From Marinobacter sp. ATCH36 (GTDB lineage: Bacteria; Pseudomonadota; Gammaproteobacteria; Pseudomonadales; Oleiphilaceae), in contig NZ_JAMJPL010000003.1 in the NCBI RefSeq assembly GCF_023555055.1, forward strand, positions 62,001 through 126,000: 64,000 bases of DNA. Reading direction: 5' to 3'. Position numbers and translations under genes: made by a program. Under the pieces are notes generated by a model, which was not told where the DNA came from, did not search any database, and saw only the letters and a list, made by a program, of their open reading frames with translations. This document shows, in pieces, positions 1 through 13,699 of the stretch. How positions within the stretch are numbered: the first letter of the stretch is position 1; the number at the start of each line of letters is the position of its first letter.

Positions 1-299
1 AACCCGAATCGGAAGAGCCGGTCAAAGACGAAGACGCCGCGGAGTTTACCCGTTCCCTGGAAGGGGCCTGGGTGGTTCAGCTGGGCAGTTTTGGCAGTGC
101 GGATAATGCCAGAAACCTGCGCGAAAAAGTTCGTGACAAGGGCTATAACTCCCACCTACAGCAGGTGACACGGGGCGACGCTGAACTGACTCGGGTATTC
201 AGTGGACCGTTTGCCGAGAAAGCTGAGGCAGAAAAAGCCAAGCAGGTTCTCGACAAAGCCTTTGGTCTCAACAGCCTGGTAACCTCGGGCGACAAATAG
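1..299 (+). CDS. SPOR-domain (DedD-like) protein, 3' end only
   Basis: Partial gene: the reading frame is open from the window edge (first full codon at position 3) to the TAG at 297-299. The visible 98 residues are an acidic linker followed by a SPOR domain of about 75 residues (starts at WVVQLGSFGS, ends in NSLVTSG). SPOR domains bind denuded septal peptidoglycan. Lying directly before cvpA and purF, it matches the dedD position of other gammaproteobacteria, where folC and accD lie upstream; those are outside the window. The N-terminal membrane anchor expected for DedD cannot be seen. Confidence 0.85.
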   Translation, partial: PESEEPVKDEDAAEFTRSLEGAWVVQLGSFGSADNARNLREKVRDKGYNSHLQQVTRGDAELTRVFSGPFAEKAEAEKAKQVLDKAFGLNSLVTSGDK

Positions 300-370
300 G
301 GCAATGGGCGGTTTGGTCAGGTGACGTTTCCTGATAGAATTCGCGCTTCCTTTTCTCCACCGGGTTTTCC

Positions 371-940
371 ATGGATGCGCTGATCTGGATCGACTGGGTC
401 ATCATTGCCCTGATTACTGTTTCTACCCTAATCAGCCTCAAGCGTGGCTTCATCAAGGAAGCGCTATCGCTGATAACCTGGGTGGGTGCGTTCATTATTG
501 CCCGCACGTTTCATCCCCAGATGCAGTCTCTGCTTGAAGGCACGGTTGAGACACCGCTGGTTCGCCTGGTAGCAGCATTTGCCATCCTGTTTTTTGCCAC
601 TCTGATCGTTGGTGCGATCATCAACAACCTGATTGGTCACCTGGTAAGGGCCACCGGCCTGTCTGCGACCGACCGGGTGCTGGGTATGGGGTTCGGCCTG
701 TTGCGGGGGCTGGTGGTGGTGATCGTTGCCATTGCCTTTACTCGTTACACCCCTCTGGCAGAAGACACCTGGTGGCGCACCTCTGTGATGATTGACCGTC
801 TGGCCGTGGTGGAGGACTGGTCGCGAAGGACCCTCGGAGATGAATTTGCCCGATTCCTGGGGCCTGCAGGTGGAGGCACGGACGACTCCCCGGATTCTCA
901 GCAGGAAGATAACGTGGAACCCGCTTCCGCGTCCCGCTAA
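371..940 (+). CDS. cvpA: CvpA family inner-membrane protein
   Basis: 189 aa. The first ~130 residues hold about four hydrophobic segments, beginning with [21 protein letters not shown], a typical CvpA opening; the C-terminal ~50 residues are polar and acidic ([15 protein letters not shown]). CvpA was found through colicin V production and is linked to envelope homeostasis; its molecular role is unsettled. It sits 71 bp after the SPOR gene and 35 bp before purF, the conserved cvpA-purF arrangement, so co-transcription is likely. Confidence 0.93.
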   Translation: MDALIWIDWVIIALITVSTLISLKRGFIKEALSLITWVGAFIIARTFHPQMQSLLEGTVETPLVRLVAAFAILFFATLIVGAIINNLIGHLVRATGLSATDRVLGMGFGLLRGLVVVIVAIAFTRYTPLAEDTWWRTSVMIDRLAVVEDWSRRTLGDEFARFLGPAGGGTDDSPDSQQEDNVEPASASR

Positions 941-975
941 CATTCAGTTTTAACGCTTCGGAGATTACCGTATCC

Positions 976-2499
976 ATGTGTGGCATTGTCGGCATAGTCA
1001 GTACTTCCAACGTGAATCAGTCGCTTTACGACGCGCTGACCGTATTACAGCACCGGGGCCAGGATGCAGCGGGGATTGTTACCTTTCAGGATGAGCGGTT
1101 CTACCTTCGCAAGGACAACGGGCTGGTGCGGGATGTATTCCGTACCCGCCACATGCGCCGGTTGGTGGGTAATGTAGGTATTGGTCACGTCCGTTACCCT
1201 ACAGCTGGAAGCTCCAGCTCGGCCGAGGCCCAGCCGTTCTATGTCAACAGCCCTTACGGTATTACTCTCGCCCATAACGGCAACCTGACCAACGCCGATG
1301 ACCTCAGCAACGACCTGTTTCGAACCGATCTGCGACATATCAACACCAATTCGGATTCCGAAGTTCTACTGAACGTATTCGCTCACGAGCTACAGAAACT
1401 GCGCAAGCTGGACCCTACGAAGGAGGAGATCTTCGCCGCTGTGCGCGCTGTCCACAAACGTTGTCGGGGTGCATACGCGGCCATTGCGATGATCACTGGC
1501 TATGGCATTGTCGGGTTCCGTGACCCCAATGGTATTCGCCCCGCCTGTTATGGTGTGCGCAAGACCGACGGTCGCGAGGAGTACATGATTGCGTCGGAAA
1601 GCGTCGCCCTGAGTGCCGCCGGTTTCAAGCTGGTGCGTGATATTGCACCGGGCGAGGCGGTTTATATTGAAACTGATGGTACGCTGTATACTCAGCAATG
1701 CGCTGAAGAACCCCACCTCTATCCCTGCGTATTCGAGCATGTGTATTTCGCGCGCCCTGACTCCATTATCGACCAGGTGTCGGTTTACAAAGCACGCCTG
1801 AGAATGGGTGAAACCCTGGCAGAAAAGGTGCTGCGGGAGCGCCCGGATCATGATATCGATGTGGTGATGCCAATACCCGATACCAGCCGCACCTCTGCGA
1901 TGCAGATGGCACACCGGTTGGGAGTTAAGTTCCGGGAAGGTTTCATCAAGAACCGTTACATTGGCCGGACCTTTATTATGCCTGGCCAGAAAATGCGCAA
2001 AAAATCCGTGCGCCAGAAACTGAATCCGATTGATCTTGAGTTCCGTGGCAAGAACGTGATGCTGGTGGACGATTCAATCGTACGGGGCACCACCTGCAAG
2101 GAGATTGTCCAGATGGCCCGGGACGCCGGCGCGCGCAAGGTCTACTTTGCGTCCGCGGCGCCCCCGGTTCGCTACCCCAATGTTTATGGTATCGATATGC
2201 CCTCGGTCAATGAGCTGATCGCCCATGATCGCAGCGTTGACGAAATCGGCGAACTGATTGGCGCCGACTGGCTACTTTATCAGGATCTCAACGACCTGAT
2301 TACCTGCGTCAGCGACGTTAATCCGGATATTGAAGGCTGGGAATGCTCGGTATTCACCGGCGACTACATTACCGGTGATGTCGACGCTGCATACCTCAAC
2401 AAGCTGGAAGCCGCCCGCAACGATGAAAATCGCTTCCAGGCCAGTTCCGGGGATTCCTCGGATAACGGTATTATTGATCTTTACAACGATGAAGACTGA
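976..2499 (+). CDS. purF: Amidophosphoribosyltransferase
   Basis: 507 aa, the usual length. PurF makes 5-phosphoribosylamine from PRPP and glutamine, the first step of purine synthesis. Cys2 of the N-terminal MCGIVGIV is the Ntn glutaminase nucleophile, so the start is certain. The C-terminal phosphoribosyltransferase domain has the PRPP loop [13 protein letters not shown] at about residues 360-372. The Cys pattern of the [4Fe-4S] Bacillus-type enzymes was not evident, as expected for the E. coli type. Transcribed with cvpA upstream and metZ downstream. Confidence 0.98.
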   Translation: MCGIVGIVSTSNVNQSLYDALTVLQHRGQDAAGIVTFQDERFYLRKDNGLVRDVFRTRHMRRLVGNVGIGHVRYPTAGSSSSAEAQPFYVNSPYGITLAHNGNLTNADDLSNDLFRTDLRHINTNSDSEVLLNVFAHELQKLRKLDPTKEEIFAAVRAVHKRCRGAYAAIAMITGYGIVGFRDPNGIRPACYGVRKTDGREEYMIASESVALSAAGFKLVRDIAPGEAVYIETDGTLYTQQCAEEPHLYPCVFEHVYFARPDSIIDQVSVYKARLRMGETLAEKVLRERPDHDIDVVMPIPDTSRTSAMQMAHRLGVKFREGFIKNRYIGRTFIMPGQKMRKKSVRQKLNPIDLEFRGKNVMLVDDSIVRGTTCKEIVQMARDAGARKVYFASAAPPVRYPNVYGIDMPSVNELIAHDRSVDEIGELIGADWLLYQDLNDLITCVSDVNPDIEGWECSVFTGDYITGDVDAAYLNKLEAARNDENRFQASSGDSSDNGIIDLYNDED

Positions 2500-2529
2500 C
2501 CACGCCTTGGTCTTACACAGGAGTTTGTC

Positions 2530-3771
2530 ATGACCTATCGCCGCGAAGAGCACGTCCTGATCCCCGAGTCGGATCTGGACGGCATGTCGGTGGACACTCT
2601 TGCGGTCCGTGCCGGGCAGATTCGCACCGGCCAGCTGGAACACAGTGACGCAATTTTTCCCACATCCAGCTTTGTTTATGGCAGTGCCGCTCAGGCGGCG
2701 GCGCGGTTCGGCGGCGAGGAGCCGGGCAATATCTATTCCCGTTTTACCAACCCGACGGTCCAGGCATTCGAAGCCAGAATTGCAGCGATGGAAGGTGGTG
2801 AGCGGGCTGTCGCGACGTCGTCCGGCATGGCCGCCATTCTGGCGACCTGTATGGCGTTGCTGAAGTCCGGCGATCATGTGATTTGCTCAAGAGGCGTGTT
2901 CGGCACAACCAATGTGTTGTTTCAGAAGTATCTGGCCAAATTTGGCGTGGAAACCACGTTTGTCGGGCTGACGGATATGGAGCAATGGCATGCAGCGGTG
3001 AGGCCGGAAACCCGGATGATCTTTATCGAAACACCCTCCAATCCGCTGTGTGAAGTGGCGGATATGGAAGCGTTGGCCAGACTCTCCCACGACAATGACG
3101 CTTTGTTTGTGGTGGATAACTGCTTTTGTACGCCGGTTCTTCAACGCCCGCTCGAGTATGGTGCAGACATTATTATCCATTCCGCCACCAAATATCTGGA
3201 TGGGCAGGGCCGCTGCGTTGGCGGTGTGGTGGTTGGCAGCAATACGCTGATGGAAGAAATATACGGTTTTCTGCGCTCAGCCGGCCCCACCATGAGCCCG
3301 TTCAACGCGTGGGTTTTCCTCAAGGGCCTGGAAACCTTACCAATCCGTATGCGCGCCCACTGTGACAATGCGTTAGAGTTGGCCAAATGGCTGGAAGGGC
3401 AGGCAACCGTGGATCGGGTATTCTATGCCGGTTTGCCCGACCACCCCCAGCATGATCTGGCGAAACGCCAGCAGAGTGGGTTCGGCGGCGTGCTCTCCTT
3501 TACCGTAAAAGGCGGAAGGGAGCAGGCCTGGGCTTTTATCGACGCAACACGGATGATTTCCATCACCGCCAATCTCGGTGATGTCAAAACAACCATTACA
3601 CATCCGGCCACAACGACCCATGGCCGACTGTCTCCCGAAGACAAGGAGCAGGCAGGCATTACCGAAAATCTGGTTCGGATCTCGGTAGGTATTGAAGCAG
3701 TTGAGGATCTCAAGACCGACCTGCAGCGCGGTTTAGAGGCCCTTGAAAATTACCGTCAGGGAACTGTCTGA
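2530..3771 (+). CDS. metZ: O-succinylhomoserine sulfhydrylase
   Basis: 413 aa Cys/Met-metabolism PLP enzyme. The Schiff-base lysine lies in HSATKYLDG at about residue 221, and SRFTNPT and SSGMAAI are family motifs. MetZ makes homocysteine directly from O-succinylhomoserine and sulfide. The position right after purF (30-bp gap, AGGAG Shine-Dalgarno) is the pseudomonad metZ position and argues for MetZ over MetB or MetC. metH, which methylates homocysteine, lies at 34-38 kb, so both halves of direct-sulfhydrylation methionine synthesis are in the window. Confidence 0.93.
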   Translation: MTYRREEHVLIPESDLDGMSVDTLAVRAGQIRTGQLEHSDAIFPTSSFVYGSAAQAAARFGGEEPGNIYSRFTNPTVQAFEARIAAMEGGERAVATSSGMAAILATCMALLKSGDHVICSRGVFGTTNVLFQKYLAKFGVETTFVGLTDMEQWHAAVRPETRMIFIETPSNPLCEVADMEALARLSHDNDALFVVDNCFCTPVLQRPLEYGADIIIHSATKYLDGQGRCVGGVVVGSNTLMEEIYGFLRSAGPTMSPFNAWVFLKGLETLPIRMRAHCDNALELAKWLEGQATVDRVFYAGLPDHPQHDLAKRQQSGFGGVLSFTVKGGREQAWAFIDATRMISITANLGDVKTTITHPATTTHGRLSPEDKEQAGITENLVRISVGIEAVEDLKTDLQRGLEALENYRQGTV

Positions 3772-3777
3772 GCATTC

Positions 3778-6375
3778 ATGGCTGAGAGCGCAAAAGCAAA
3801 AAAATCAGGAGAGCTGACAGACAAACAGTTGCGATTCCGTCGTTTTCTGGCCCAGGGGGCACGGGAAGGGGCGGTGATCGCACTGATTGCACTGTGTATC
3901 TATCTGGGTATGGCGCTGGTAACCTTCAGCCCTTCAGACCCCGGCTGGGCCAGCATAGGCCATGAAACCAGTGTGCAGAATTATGCTGGCCGCACCGGTG
4001 CCTGGCTCGCCAGCCTGCTTCGCGACTTCTTTGGCCATGTGGCTTTCCTGTTTCCGGTGATGATAGCGGCATACGCCCTTATGCTCATCCGTCGCCGCAA
4101 TGACCCTATCGATATGCATATGCCACTGTTCCTGGTGCGATTTGGCGGGTTTCTTCTGATCCTGCTGTCGGCTACCAGCCTGCTGTCACTTTATTCCGTT
4201 TTCGGGCTTGGGGTTACCTCCGGCGGGGTGCTTGGATCAGCGGTTTCCGAAGCCATGGTGCGATTCTTCAACCTGCCGGCTACCACGCTTTTGCTGATCT
4301 CCATATTTCTGTTTGCACTGACAGTGAGTACCGGATTGTCCTGGTTCTGGTTGATGGATCAGTTGGGGAACCTGACCCTGCGGGCAGTCAACAGCATCAA
4401 GAATCTGTTTACCTCTACCGGAAAGGCTCCGAAGGCATCGGGCGAGTCGGGCCCCGCAGCCGCTCCGGTACCCGCGAAGAAACCGGCGGAGCCACCCCTC
4501 GTGCGGGACAAGGTTGCGGCGCCCGGCAAGGATAAGCGCTCTGCAGGCGTATCCTGGTGGCGACGTCTGCTGGGTCTGGGCCCCCGCAAGGAAAAGGCCA
4601 AGGCATCGGCTGGCCCGAAAGAACGCCGCGAGCCGGGTCTTGAGGGTGTGCACTCCGCAGAGGATGCCGAACCTGCGCTGCTTGAAAGCTTCAGCTCCCG
4701 CGATGACCGTGCGCCCGGAACCGATGTCCCGGAACCCGGCCCCAAGAGTGGCAAGAAACCACCTGCCGGCAAATCTTTGAAGATCTCTCCCTTCAAGCGT
4801 GATGATCAGTCGGTTACAAACGGGAGCGGCAACAGCAAACAACCATCGCTGCTGGAAGATATCGAAAGCGCCATTCCCCCTATTTCACTTCTGGATCCGC
4901 CGGAAGAGCATAAGGAAAGGGGATATTCCGAGGAATCGCTTCAGCATATGTCGCGATTGCTGGAAGAGAAACTGGCGGATTTCGGGGTTTCCGTGGAAGT
5001 GGTCGAGGTTAACCCGGGGCCCGTTATTACCCGCTTTGAAATCAAACCTGCTCCTGGCGTCAAGGTGAGCAAAATCTCCAACCTGGCGAAAGACCTGGCC
5101 CGTTCACTGGCGGTTCTCAGTGTCCGGGTGGTGGAAGTGATACCCGGAAAATCCGTTGTCGGTATCGAAATTCCCAACGAAGAACGGGAAATGGTGCGGC
5201 TCAGTGAGGTATTGAATGCCCGCGTATTCAAGGAATCCTCGTCAGCGCTGACACTGGCGCTGGGAAACGACATCGGTGGTAATCCGATGGTGGCCAATCT
5301 TTCCAAGATGCCGCACTTGCTGGTGGCGGGTACGACAGGTTCCGGTAAGTCGGTGGGTGTGAACGCTATGCTCCTGAGCATGCTTCTGAAAGCTACGCCC
5401 GAGGAAGTCCGTTTTATCATGGTAGACCCCAAGATGCTGGAGCTGAGCATCTATGACGGCATCCCTCACTTGTTGGCACCTGTGGTCACCGATATGAAAG
5501 ATGCCGCCAATGCCTTGCGCTGGTGTGTGGCGGAAATGGAACGGCGTTACCGGTTGCTTGCGAGCCTGGGCGTGCGCAACCTGGCAGGGTTCAATCGCAA
5601 AGTGAAAGATGCCGCCGCAGCAGGAGAGCCGCTGCTGGACCCCACCTGGAAGCCGGATGAATACCTGGCTGACGATGAACAGGAACGACCAGAGCTGGAA
5701 ACTCTTCCGTTTATCGTGGTGGTGATCGACGAATTCGCCGACATGATGATGATTGTCGGTAAAAAGGTTGAAGAGCTGATCGCCCGAATCGCCCAGAAAG
5801 CCCGCGCCGCCGGAATACACCTGATTCTTGCCACCCAGCGGCCCTCGGTTGATGTGATCACCGGCCTGATCAAGGCCAACATTCCTACCCGTATGTCGTT
5901 CCAGGTTTCGTCCAAGATCGATTCCCGCACGGTACTTGATCAGGGCGGGGCAGAGCAGCTGCTCGGGCATGGCGACATGCTCTACCTGCCTCCCGGTTCA
6001 GGGCTGCCGGTGCGCGTCCACGGTGCCTTTGTGGATGACGACGAAGTACACCGTGTTGTGAGCGCCTGGAAAGCCCGGGGTGAGCCTGTTTATATTGACG
6101 ACGTACTCAATGGCGCCGAAGGCGAAAGCCTGCCCGGTGTGCCCAGCCTGAGCGAAGGCGGCGGTGACAGCGAAGGCGATGCCCTGTTCGATGAAGCGGT
6201 AGCGTTCGTGACCGAGGGTAGGCGTGTATCCATTTCATCCGTGCAGCGGAAGTTCAAGATCGGCTATAACCGGGCGGCAAACCTGGTCGAGGCCATGGAA
6301 GCATCCGGTGTTGTCAGCTCGGCCGGGCATAACGGTGCCCGCGAAGTACTGGCACCACCGCCACCACGAGATTAG
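3778..6375 (+). CDS. ftsK: DNA translocase FtsK
   Basis: 865 aa. About four transmembrane segments lie between residues 30 and 190, then a Pro/Ala/Lys-rich linker (about 210-380, shorter than in E. coli FtsK), then the RecA-like motor with Walker [11 protein letters not shown] near residue 518 and Walker [13 protein letters not shown] near residue 645. A C-terminal gamma winged helix (about 800-860, ending EAMEASGVV) reads KOPS sites. It couples septation to chromosome dimer resolution. It starts 6 bp after metZ and is followed by lolA, the standard ftsK-lolA order. Confidence 0.97.
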   Translation: MAESAKAKKSGELTDKQLRFRRFLAQGAREGAVIALIALCIYLGMALVTFSPSDPGWASIGHETSVQNYAGRTGAWLASLLRDFFGHVAFLFPVMIAAYALMLIRRRNDPIDMHMPLFLVRFGGFLLILLSATSLLSLYSVFGLGVTSGGVLGSAVSEAMVRFFNLPATTLLLISIFLFALTVSTGLSWFWLMDQLGNLTLRAVNSIKNLFTSTGKAPKASGESGPAAAPVPAKKPAEPPLVRDKVAAPGKDKRSAGVSWWRRLLGLGPRKEKAKASAGPKERREPGLEGVHSAEDAEPALLESFSSRDDRAPGTDVPEPGPKSGKKPPAGKSLKISPFKRDDQSVTNGSGNSKQPSLLEDIESAIPPISLLDPPEEHKERGYSEESLQHMSRLLEEKLADFGVSVEVVEVNPGPVITRFEIKPAPGVKVSKISNLAKDLARSLAVLSVRVVEVIPGKSVVGIEIPNEEREMVRLSEVLNARVFKESSSALTLALGNDIGGNPMVANLSKMPHLLVAGTTGSGKSVGVNAMLLSMLLKATPEEVRFIMVDPKMLELSIYDGIPHLLAPVVTDMKDAANALRWCVAEMERRYRLLASLGVRNLAGFNRKVKDAAAAGEPLLDPTWKPDEYLADDEQERPELETLPFIVVVIDEFADMMMIVGKKVEELIARIAQKARAAGIHLILATQRPSVDVITGLIKANIPTRMSFQVSSKIDSRTVLDQGGAEQLLGHGDMLYLPPGSGLPVRVHGAFVDDDEVHRVVSAWKARGEPVYIDDVLNGAEGESLPGVPSLSEGGGDSEGDALFDEAVAFVTEGRRVSISSVQRKFKIGYNRAANLVEAMEASGVVSSAGHNGAREVLAPPPPRD

Positions 6376-6387
6376 GAGAACCGATTA

Positions 6388-7047
6388 ATGATGGAATCAC
6401 CAAAGGGTTTATGGATTGTATCCATGTTGGCAGCATTGCTGGTGTTGTTCACCCTGCCTGCCCATGCTGAAGAAAGCGGTGAATCTGCAGCAGCGGAACT
6501 GGCTTCAATGCTTGAAAGCTACGAATCCTTCCAGTCCAGCTTTATACAGATTGTGGTTAACGATAACGGAAACCGTGTGCAGGAGAGCCGTGGATCCCTC
6601 AAGGCCAAACGTCCGGGCCTGTTCTACTGGGAGACCAGCGAGCCCCATTCCCAGTTCGTGGTCAGTGACGGCAACAAGGTAGAAGTCTACGACCCGGATC
6701 TTGAGCAGGTGACAGTTCACAGCCTCGATGAAAAAGTGTCGACAACGCCGGCGCTGCTGCTCAGTGGTGAAGTGGATAATCTTGATGAAACCTACAAAGT
6801 GTCCATGCAGTCAACCGGCGAAAACACCCGGGAGTTTACGCTTGAGCCCAGAAGCGAAGATTCGCTCTTTGTGTCGTTGCGGCTGACTTTCTCGGGAGGC
6901 GAGCTTCGGGAGATGCGCATGAAAGATTCGCTGGCGCAGCTCAGCGTGCTGAGCTTTCAGGATATCCGCCTTAATCAGGAAATCAGTGACAGCGCTTTTG
7001 TCCTTGAATATCCCGATGGCGTGGATGTGATCCGGGACGGAGCCTGA
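6388..7047 (+). CDS. lolA: Outer-membrane lipoprotein carrier protein LolA
   Basis: 219 aa periplasmic chaperone that takes lipoproteins from LolCDE to LolB. A Sec signal peptide covers about residues 1-27 (hydrophobic core then LPAHA, cleavage before EES). The mature protein has the LolA features ARPGLFYW-like ([13 protein letters not shown]) and [16 protein letters not shown]. It starts 12 bp after ftsK with AGGAG upstream, and its TGA overlaps the ATG of rarA. Confidence 0.95.
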   Translation: MMESPKGLWIVSMLAALLVLFTLPAHAEESGESAAAELASMLESYESFQSSFIQIVVNDNGNRVQESRGSLKAKRPGLFYWETSEPHSQFVVSDGNKVEVYDPDLEQVTVHSLDEKVSTTPALLLSGEVDNLDETYKVSMQSTGENTREFTLEPRSEDSLFVSLRLTFSGGELREMRMKDSLAQLSVLSFQDIRLNQEISDSAFVLEYPDGVDVIRDGA

Positions 7048-8390
7048 TGCAGGAAAACCTGTTCGGGGAACAGCAGGGGTTTCGGCCTCTGGCTGCCCGA
7101 ATGCGGCCGGCAAATCTTGACGAGTATGTCGGCCAGAGCCATCTGGTAGGCCCGGGCAAACCGCTTCGGCGGGCAGTGGAGCAGGGGCAGCTCCATTCCA
7201 TGATCCTGTGGGGGCCTCCGGGAGTCGGCAAGACCACTTTTGCCCGCCTGCTGGCCAACCTTGGCGACCTGAGTTTCGAGACTGTATCCGCGGTCCTGAG
7301 TGGTGTGAAGGACATCCGTGCCATTGTCGAGCGCGCAAAAGATCGCAAGCGTGGCGAGGGTCGGGACACGCTGCTGTTCGTGGACGAAGTCCACCGTTTC
7401 AACAAAAGCCAGCAGGATGCGTTTCTTCCTCATATTGAGGATGGCACCTTCATATTCGTGGGGGCCACCACGGAAAATCCTTCCTTTGAGCTTAACAGCG
7501 CGCTGTTATCACGCACCCGGGTTTATGTACTCAAGAATCTTTCGGATGACGATATTCTGCAATTGCTGAACCGGGCACTGTCTTCACAGGAAGGATTGGG
7601 CGGACGCTTTACGGTTGAACAATCCGAGCTTGATCTTGTCGCGGCTGCCTCGGGTGGAGATGCCAGGCGAGCTCTGAATATTCTGGAGGTTGCGACGGAT
7701 CTTGCCGAGCCGGATGCTGACAGCAGCGCCAGAATCACGCGCGATCATCTCGAACAGGTACTTCAGACCAGCCTGAGACGTTTCGACAAAGGCGGCGATG
7801 TCTTCTATGACCAGATATCGGCGCTGCACAAGTCGGTGCGGGGGTCGGATGCTGACGGGTCCCTGTACTGGTTGTGCCGGATGCTCGATGGCGGCTGTGA
7901 CCCATTGTATGTTGCCCGTCGGCTGGCAAGGATTGCCAGTGAGGACATTGGTAACGCTGACCCCAGGGCGCTGCAGATTTCCATGGACGCCTGGGAGGCT
8001 CAGGAGCGGCTGGGTACCCCGGAGGGAGAATTGGCACTGGCCCAGGCAGTAACTTATCTGGCGATGGCGCCAAAGAGTAATGCCGTCTACAAGGCGTTTA
8101 ATCAGTGTATGGCGGATATCCGCAACGATCCGGACTATGACGTACCCGTTCACCTGCGCAACGCACCGACAAAACTGTTGAAATCCATGGGTCATGGTGA
8201 TGAATATCGTTACGCTCATGATGAGCCCGAAGCTTTTGCCGCCGGCGAGTCCTACCTGCCGGAAGCTATTCACCAACGCCGGTATTTTCGACCGGTCAAT
8301 CGCGGCCTGGAAATCAAACTGCTTGAAAAGCAGGGTCGGCTGGATGAATGGAACCGCAAAAGCCCCCGCAAGCGTTATTCGCAGAACTGA
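7047..8390 (+). CDS. rarA: Replication-associated recombination protein A (MgsA/RarA)
   Basis: 447 aa clamp-loader-like AAA+ ATPase acting at stalled forks. Walker A is [11 protein letters not shown] at about residues 55-65, Walker B is [12 protein letters not shown] near 109-120, and sensor 1 is [12 protein letters not shown]. The C-terminal half (about 260-440) has the MgsA tetramerisation region, including [13 protein letters not shown]. The start overlaps the lolA stop as TGATG, suggesting translational coupling. Confidence 0.96.
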   Translation: MQENLFGEQQGFRPLAARMRPANLDEYVGQSHLVGPGKPLRRAVEQGQLHSMILWGPPGVGKTTFARLLANLGDLSFETVSAVLSGVKDIRAIVERAKDRKRGEGRDTLLFVDEVHRFNKSQQDAFLPHIEDGTFIFVGATTENPSFELNSALLSRTRVYVLKNLSDDDILQLLNRALSSQEGLGGRFTVEQSELDLVAAASGGDARRALNILEVATDLAEPDADSSARITRDHLEQVLQTSLRRFDKGGDVFYDQISALHKSVRGSDADGSLYWLCRMLDGGCDPLYVARRLARIASEDIGNADPRALQISMDAWEAQERLGTPEGELALAQAVTYLAMAPKSNAVYKAFNQCMADIRNDPDYDVPVHLRNAPTKLLKSMGHGDEYRYAHDEPEAFAAGESYLPEAIHQRRYFRPVNRGLEIKLLEKQGRLDEWNRKSPRKRYSQN

Positions 8391-8490
8391 AATCCCTTGA
8401 CGGTCAGCCGCCTGCTGTAGCCACAGGCATACTCGCAGGTATAATGCCCAGTCAATTGCTAAACACCGAGATTTGTCCACTTACCATTGA

Positions 8491-10622
<2,132 letters not shown>

Positions 10623-10646
10623 GTCTTCAGCCGCAACAGCTATGGA

Positions 10647-11720
10647 TCAGCCGCGACGCTTCGGCAACACGTCCTTGAGCTTGTCGCGCATCTCGTGCAG
10701 GGCTTTCTCGGTGGATTCCCAGTCAATACAGGCATCGGTTACGGATACGCCGTACTTCAGGTCAGCCAGGTTCTCCGGGATTGACTGGTTACCCCAGTTC
10801 AGGTTGCTTTCCACCATCAGGCCCTGAATGGACTGGTTGCCCTCCAGAATCTGGTGGGTGATGTCCTGGAGTACCAGTGGTTGAATAGCCGGATCCTTGC
10901 TGGAGTTGGCGTGGCTGCAGTCTACCATGATGGATGGGCGCAACTTGGCTTTTTCCAGCGCCTGTTCACAGAGCGCTACACTCACGGAATCGTAGTTGGG
11001 CTTTCCGCCACCGCCACGGAGGACCACGTGGCCGTAGTTGTTGCCACGGGTACGGATAATGGCCACTTTGCCCTGTTGGTCGATACCCAGGAAGCTGTGC
11101 GGATGAGAGACCGACTTCATGGCGTTAACCGCGACATCCAGGCTGCCGTCGGTACCATTCTTGAAGCCTATGGCCATGGACAGGCCGCTGCTCATCTCGC
11201 GGTGTGTCTGGGACTCGGTGGTACGGGCACCGATGGCCGACCATGAAATGGTGTCCTGAAGGTATTGCGGAGAGATCGGATCAAGTGCTTCGGTGGCTGT
11301 TGGCAGGCCCAGTTCGGAGATGTCCAATAGCAATCGCCGGCCAATGTGAAGCCCCTGTTCAATATCAAAGGTGTCATTCAGGTGCGGGTCGTTGATCAAC
11401 CCCTTCCAGCCGACGGTGGTACGTGGCTTTTCGAAATATACCCTCATGACAATCAGCAGCGTATCGCTGACTTCGTCCGCCAGTTTCTTGAGCTTCACGG
11501 CGTATTCACGGGCAGCTTCAACATCATGAATGGAGCAGGGGCCTACCACCACAAACAGGCGGTGATCCTTGCCGTCCATGATGTCATAGATAGCCTGACG
11601 GCCATTTTCGACCGTCGCCGAAGCCTTTTCGGAAAGCGGCAATTCCTGCTTCAGCGTTTCAGGGGTGATCAATGGTTCCTGACTCGCCACATTCAGATTC
11701 TCTAGTTTGGTGCCCGACAT
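10647..11720 (-). CDS. aroG: 3-deoxy-7-phosphoheptulonate synthase, class I (AroF/G/H type)
   Basis: 357 aa. DAHP synthase condenses PEP and erythrose-4-phosphate, the first step of the shikimate pathway. Class I motifs seen are VVGPCSIHD, MRVYFEKPRTTVGWKG and DCSHANSSKDP. The frame stays open upstream to 12,086, but residues before MSGTKLEN look unlike the family, and the ATG at 11,720 gives the normal length. Divergent from the DUF1631 gene across 124 bp and convergent with cobA. Which aromatic amino acid feeds back on it cannot be read here. Confidence 0.93.
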   Translation of the reverse strand: MSGTKLENLNVASQEPLITPETLKQELPLSEKASATVENGRQAIYDIMDGKDHRLFVVVGPCSIHDVEAAREYAVKLKKLADEVSDTLLIVMRVYFEKPRTTVGWKGLINDPHLNDTFDIEQGLHIGRRLLLDISELGLPTATEALDPISPQYLQDTISWSAIGARTTESQTHREMSSGLSMAIGFKNGTDGSLDVAVNAMKSVSHPHSFLGIDQQGKVAIIRTRGNNYGHVVLRGGGGKPNYDSVSVALCEQALEKAKLRPSIMVDCSHANSSKDPAIQPLVLQDITHQILEGNQSIQGLMVESNLNWGNQSIPENLADLKYGVSVTDACIDWESTEKALHEMRDKLKDVLPKRRG

Positions 11721-11844
11721 TCTGTTGTTATCCCCGTCGCATAAAACATGACCGGCCGGTGTCTGGTTGCAGTAAACCCCGGCGAGTTGGTTATACTGCG
11801 TCATTTGATGAACCTTTTCAACGCTTCTGACAAGCGGAGAACGG

Positions 11845-13668
11845 ATGCAGCAGAGTACGCAGAACAAGGGGAAAGTCCTGCCCCGTAAGCGGGTGGCAGA
11901 GAGGATGGCCGATGTGCTCTCCGGCATTCGCGTACCGGATCTTCCGTACCCGGCACAAAAGCTCTCGCCCGATGCATTAAGCGACTGGGGGCCCTTGCTG
12001 CTTTCCTGCTGGACAGAACAACGGGACGAACCCGTCACCCGCGTGATTCGCTCAGTTTCGCTGACCTGGTCTGTCCGGCAGATCAATTCCGCCTACGTTG
12101 CCGACCGCATTATGGGTGTGTTCCTGAAAACCAGCGGCCTGCATCCGGACCTTACCCGCCGAATCGCGCGCCTGAGGTTCTTTTTCGCCTGGCGAATGAA
12201 TCTTGAAGGTGGCGGTGCGCTCCCCGATACACTGATCCATTGGCTGGACAGTCTGCAGGACTGCCGTGGCTGGAGCGCCTCTGGGGGACGTTCGGCGAGG
12301 GCCGTTCTGGACCAGCTGGATGCCTTGGTGATAGCAGTTTCCGGCAGTTTCAATTCAGGTGATATTGAGCCCGTGCTGGCTTTCTGTCGCCAGTGGGAAG
12401 CAGACGCCGCGAAACGGGAACAGCAGAACGACAGGCTGCGTAGTCGGCTGCTTGAAACCGAGAAAGGTGCTGCGAGACAGCGGAGGGCCGAACAGACAGC
12501 ACGCGCATTGGTGGGACGGGCTCTGCGGAATCGAGAATTGCCACAGGAAATTGTGAGCTTCATCTTTGATCAGTGGTTCGGATTATTAAAGCAGATTGTC
12601 TGGGAGGAAGGCACCGAGGGTGAAAACTGGCGTCACGCCGGCAAACTGCTGGAATGGCTCGTGTGGATTGGCGATCCTGCTCTTTCGGATCGGGACCGCA
12701 ATCGTCTCTATACCGTGGGTGAGCAGATAGGGGATCGCATCGCCGATGTGTGGAGCCGGGTTCAGAAGAAGCCAATGCAGGAAAAAGCCCTGGAAGGTGT
12801 TCAGGCAGTGATGGTAGCTCGCCTCCGAGGCGAAACGCCGGATCTTGTGCCCGCACTGCCGGCTGATAACCGCTTTTCCTGGGATTCGTCCTGGCTCACG
12901 TTTTCCGAACCCGCGGAAGACGAGGTTGCTCCCCTGAAGGGTAAGTGGTTCGTTGAGGGCGAGGGGACAAATGAGCAACGCCGGTTCTTCTTTACGCTGT
13001 TACCGGACACCTGTGAGGTACTGTGGACCAATGGCGCGGGCGTCAAGCTCGGGGTGCTGCCCTGGACGCGATTTGTAAGTGGTCTCGAAGCCGGCACACT
13101 GCGGCCACTGCCACCGCTGAAACCGTTTGGCGAGGTGTTGGCGGAAACCATTACCTCTCTGTCTGTGGTGCTGGATCGTCAAAAACTCCAGCGCGAGACG
13201 GCCGCCAAGGAAGCACAAGCGCGCGCTGACGCGTTGCGCCGCGAAAAGGAAGCAGCAGAACGGCGCCAGCAGGAAGAGGAAACCGCAAGGCGGGAGGAGC
13301 TTGCCCGCAGCGAACAGGCTGCAGAGGCTCAGCGCCTGGCTGATGAAGAGGCGGAACAGGAGCGCTTGTTGCTTGAGAAGCAAGCTGCAGCGGGGCAAGT
13401 TGTCGACGGTATCAAACTGGGTGGCTGGATTGTTGAAGAGAACGTCGGGGCGGACCAGGGCCCGGTTCGTCTCAAGCTGGCGGTGCGGATTAATGCCTCG
13501 AAGAAACTGATCTTCGTTGACCGGCTGGGGCTAAACCGCCGGGAGTTTCTGGTGGACGAACTGGTGGATGAGATCGTTGCCGGTCGTATTCGCGTTCTGG
13601 GTAGCTCGGCGGAATTTGACGATACCCTTTCCAGGGTCGTCGGGCGCATTCGGGTGGGCCGGAACTGA
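11845..13668 (+). CDS. DUF1631 family protein
   Basis: 607 aa, function unknown. It resembles the DUF1631 family known mostly from pseudomonads and relatives. Residues ~220-330 contain Trp-rich helices (FIFDQWFGLLKQIVW, KLLEWLVWIGDP). Residues ~445-530 are a long Glu/Ala/Arg/Gln-rich predicted coiled coil. The last ~75 residues (KLIFVDRLGLNRREFLVDEL) match the conserved DUF1631 C-terminal block. No signal peptide or membrane segment. It is followed 31 bp later by a PilZ-domain gene, which suggests a shared c-di-GMP-related role (inference). Confidence 0.75.
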   Translation: MQQSTQNKGKVLPRKRVAERMADVLSGIRVPDLPYPAQKLSPDALSDWGPLLLSCWTEQRDEPVTRVIRSVSLTWSVRQINSAYVADRIMGVFLKTSGLHPDLTRRIARLRFFFAWRMNLEGGGALPDTLIHWLDSLQDCRGWSASGGRSARAVLDQLDALVIAVSGSFNSGDIEPVLAFCRQWEADAAKREQQNDRLRSRLLETEKGAARQRRAEQTARALVGRALRNRELPQEIVSFIFDQWFGLLKQIVWEEGTEGENWRHAGKLLEWLVWIGDPALSDRDRNRLYTVGEQIGDRIADVWSRVQKKPMQEKALEGVQAVMVARLRGETPDLVPALPADNRFSWDSSWLTFSEPAEDEVAPLKGKWFVEGEGTNEQRRFFFTLLPDTCEVLWTNGAGVKLGVLPWTRFVSGLEAGTLRPLPPLKPFGEVLAETITSLSVVLDRQKLQRETAAKEAQARADALRREKEAAERRQQEEETARREELARSEQAAEAQRLADEEAEQERLLLEKQAAAGQVVDGIKLGGWIVEENVGADQGPVRLKLAVRINASKKLIFVDRLGLNRREFLVDELVDEIVAGRIRVLGSSAEFDDTLSRVVGRIRVGRN

Positions 13669-13699
13669 TCTGTCAACCGGCAACGTCAGGTGGGAAATC

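Noticed and set aside
464..943. Long antisense frames inside cvpA, purF, yej and metH genes
   Set aside because: They are shadows of well-supported genes on the opposite strand and have low-complexity or non-protein-like translations.
11721..12086. Long N-terminal extension of DAHP synthase
   Set aside because: Sequence before MSGTKLEN is unlike the family and overlaps the divergent DUF1631 gene.
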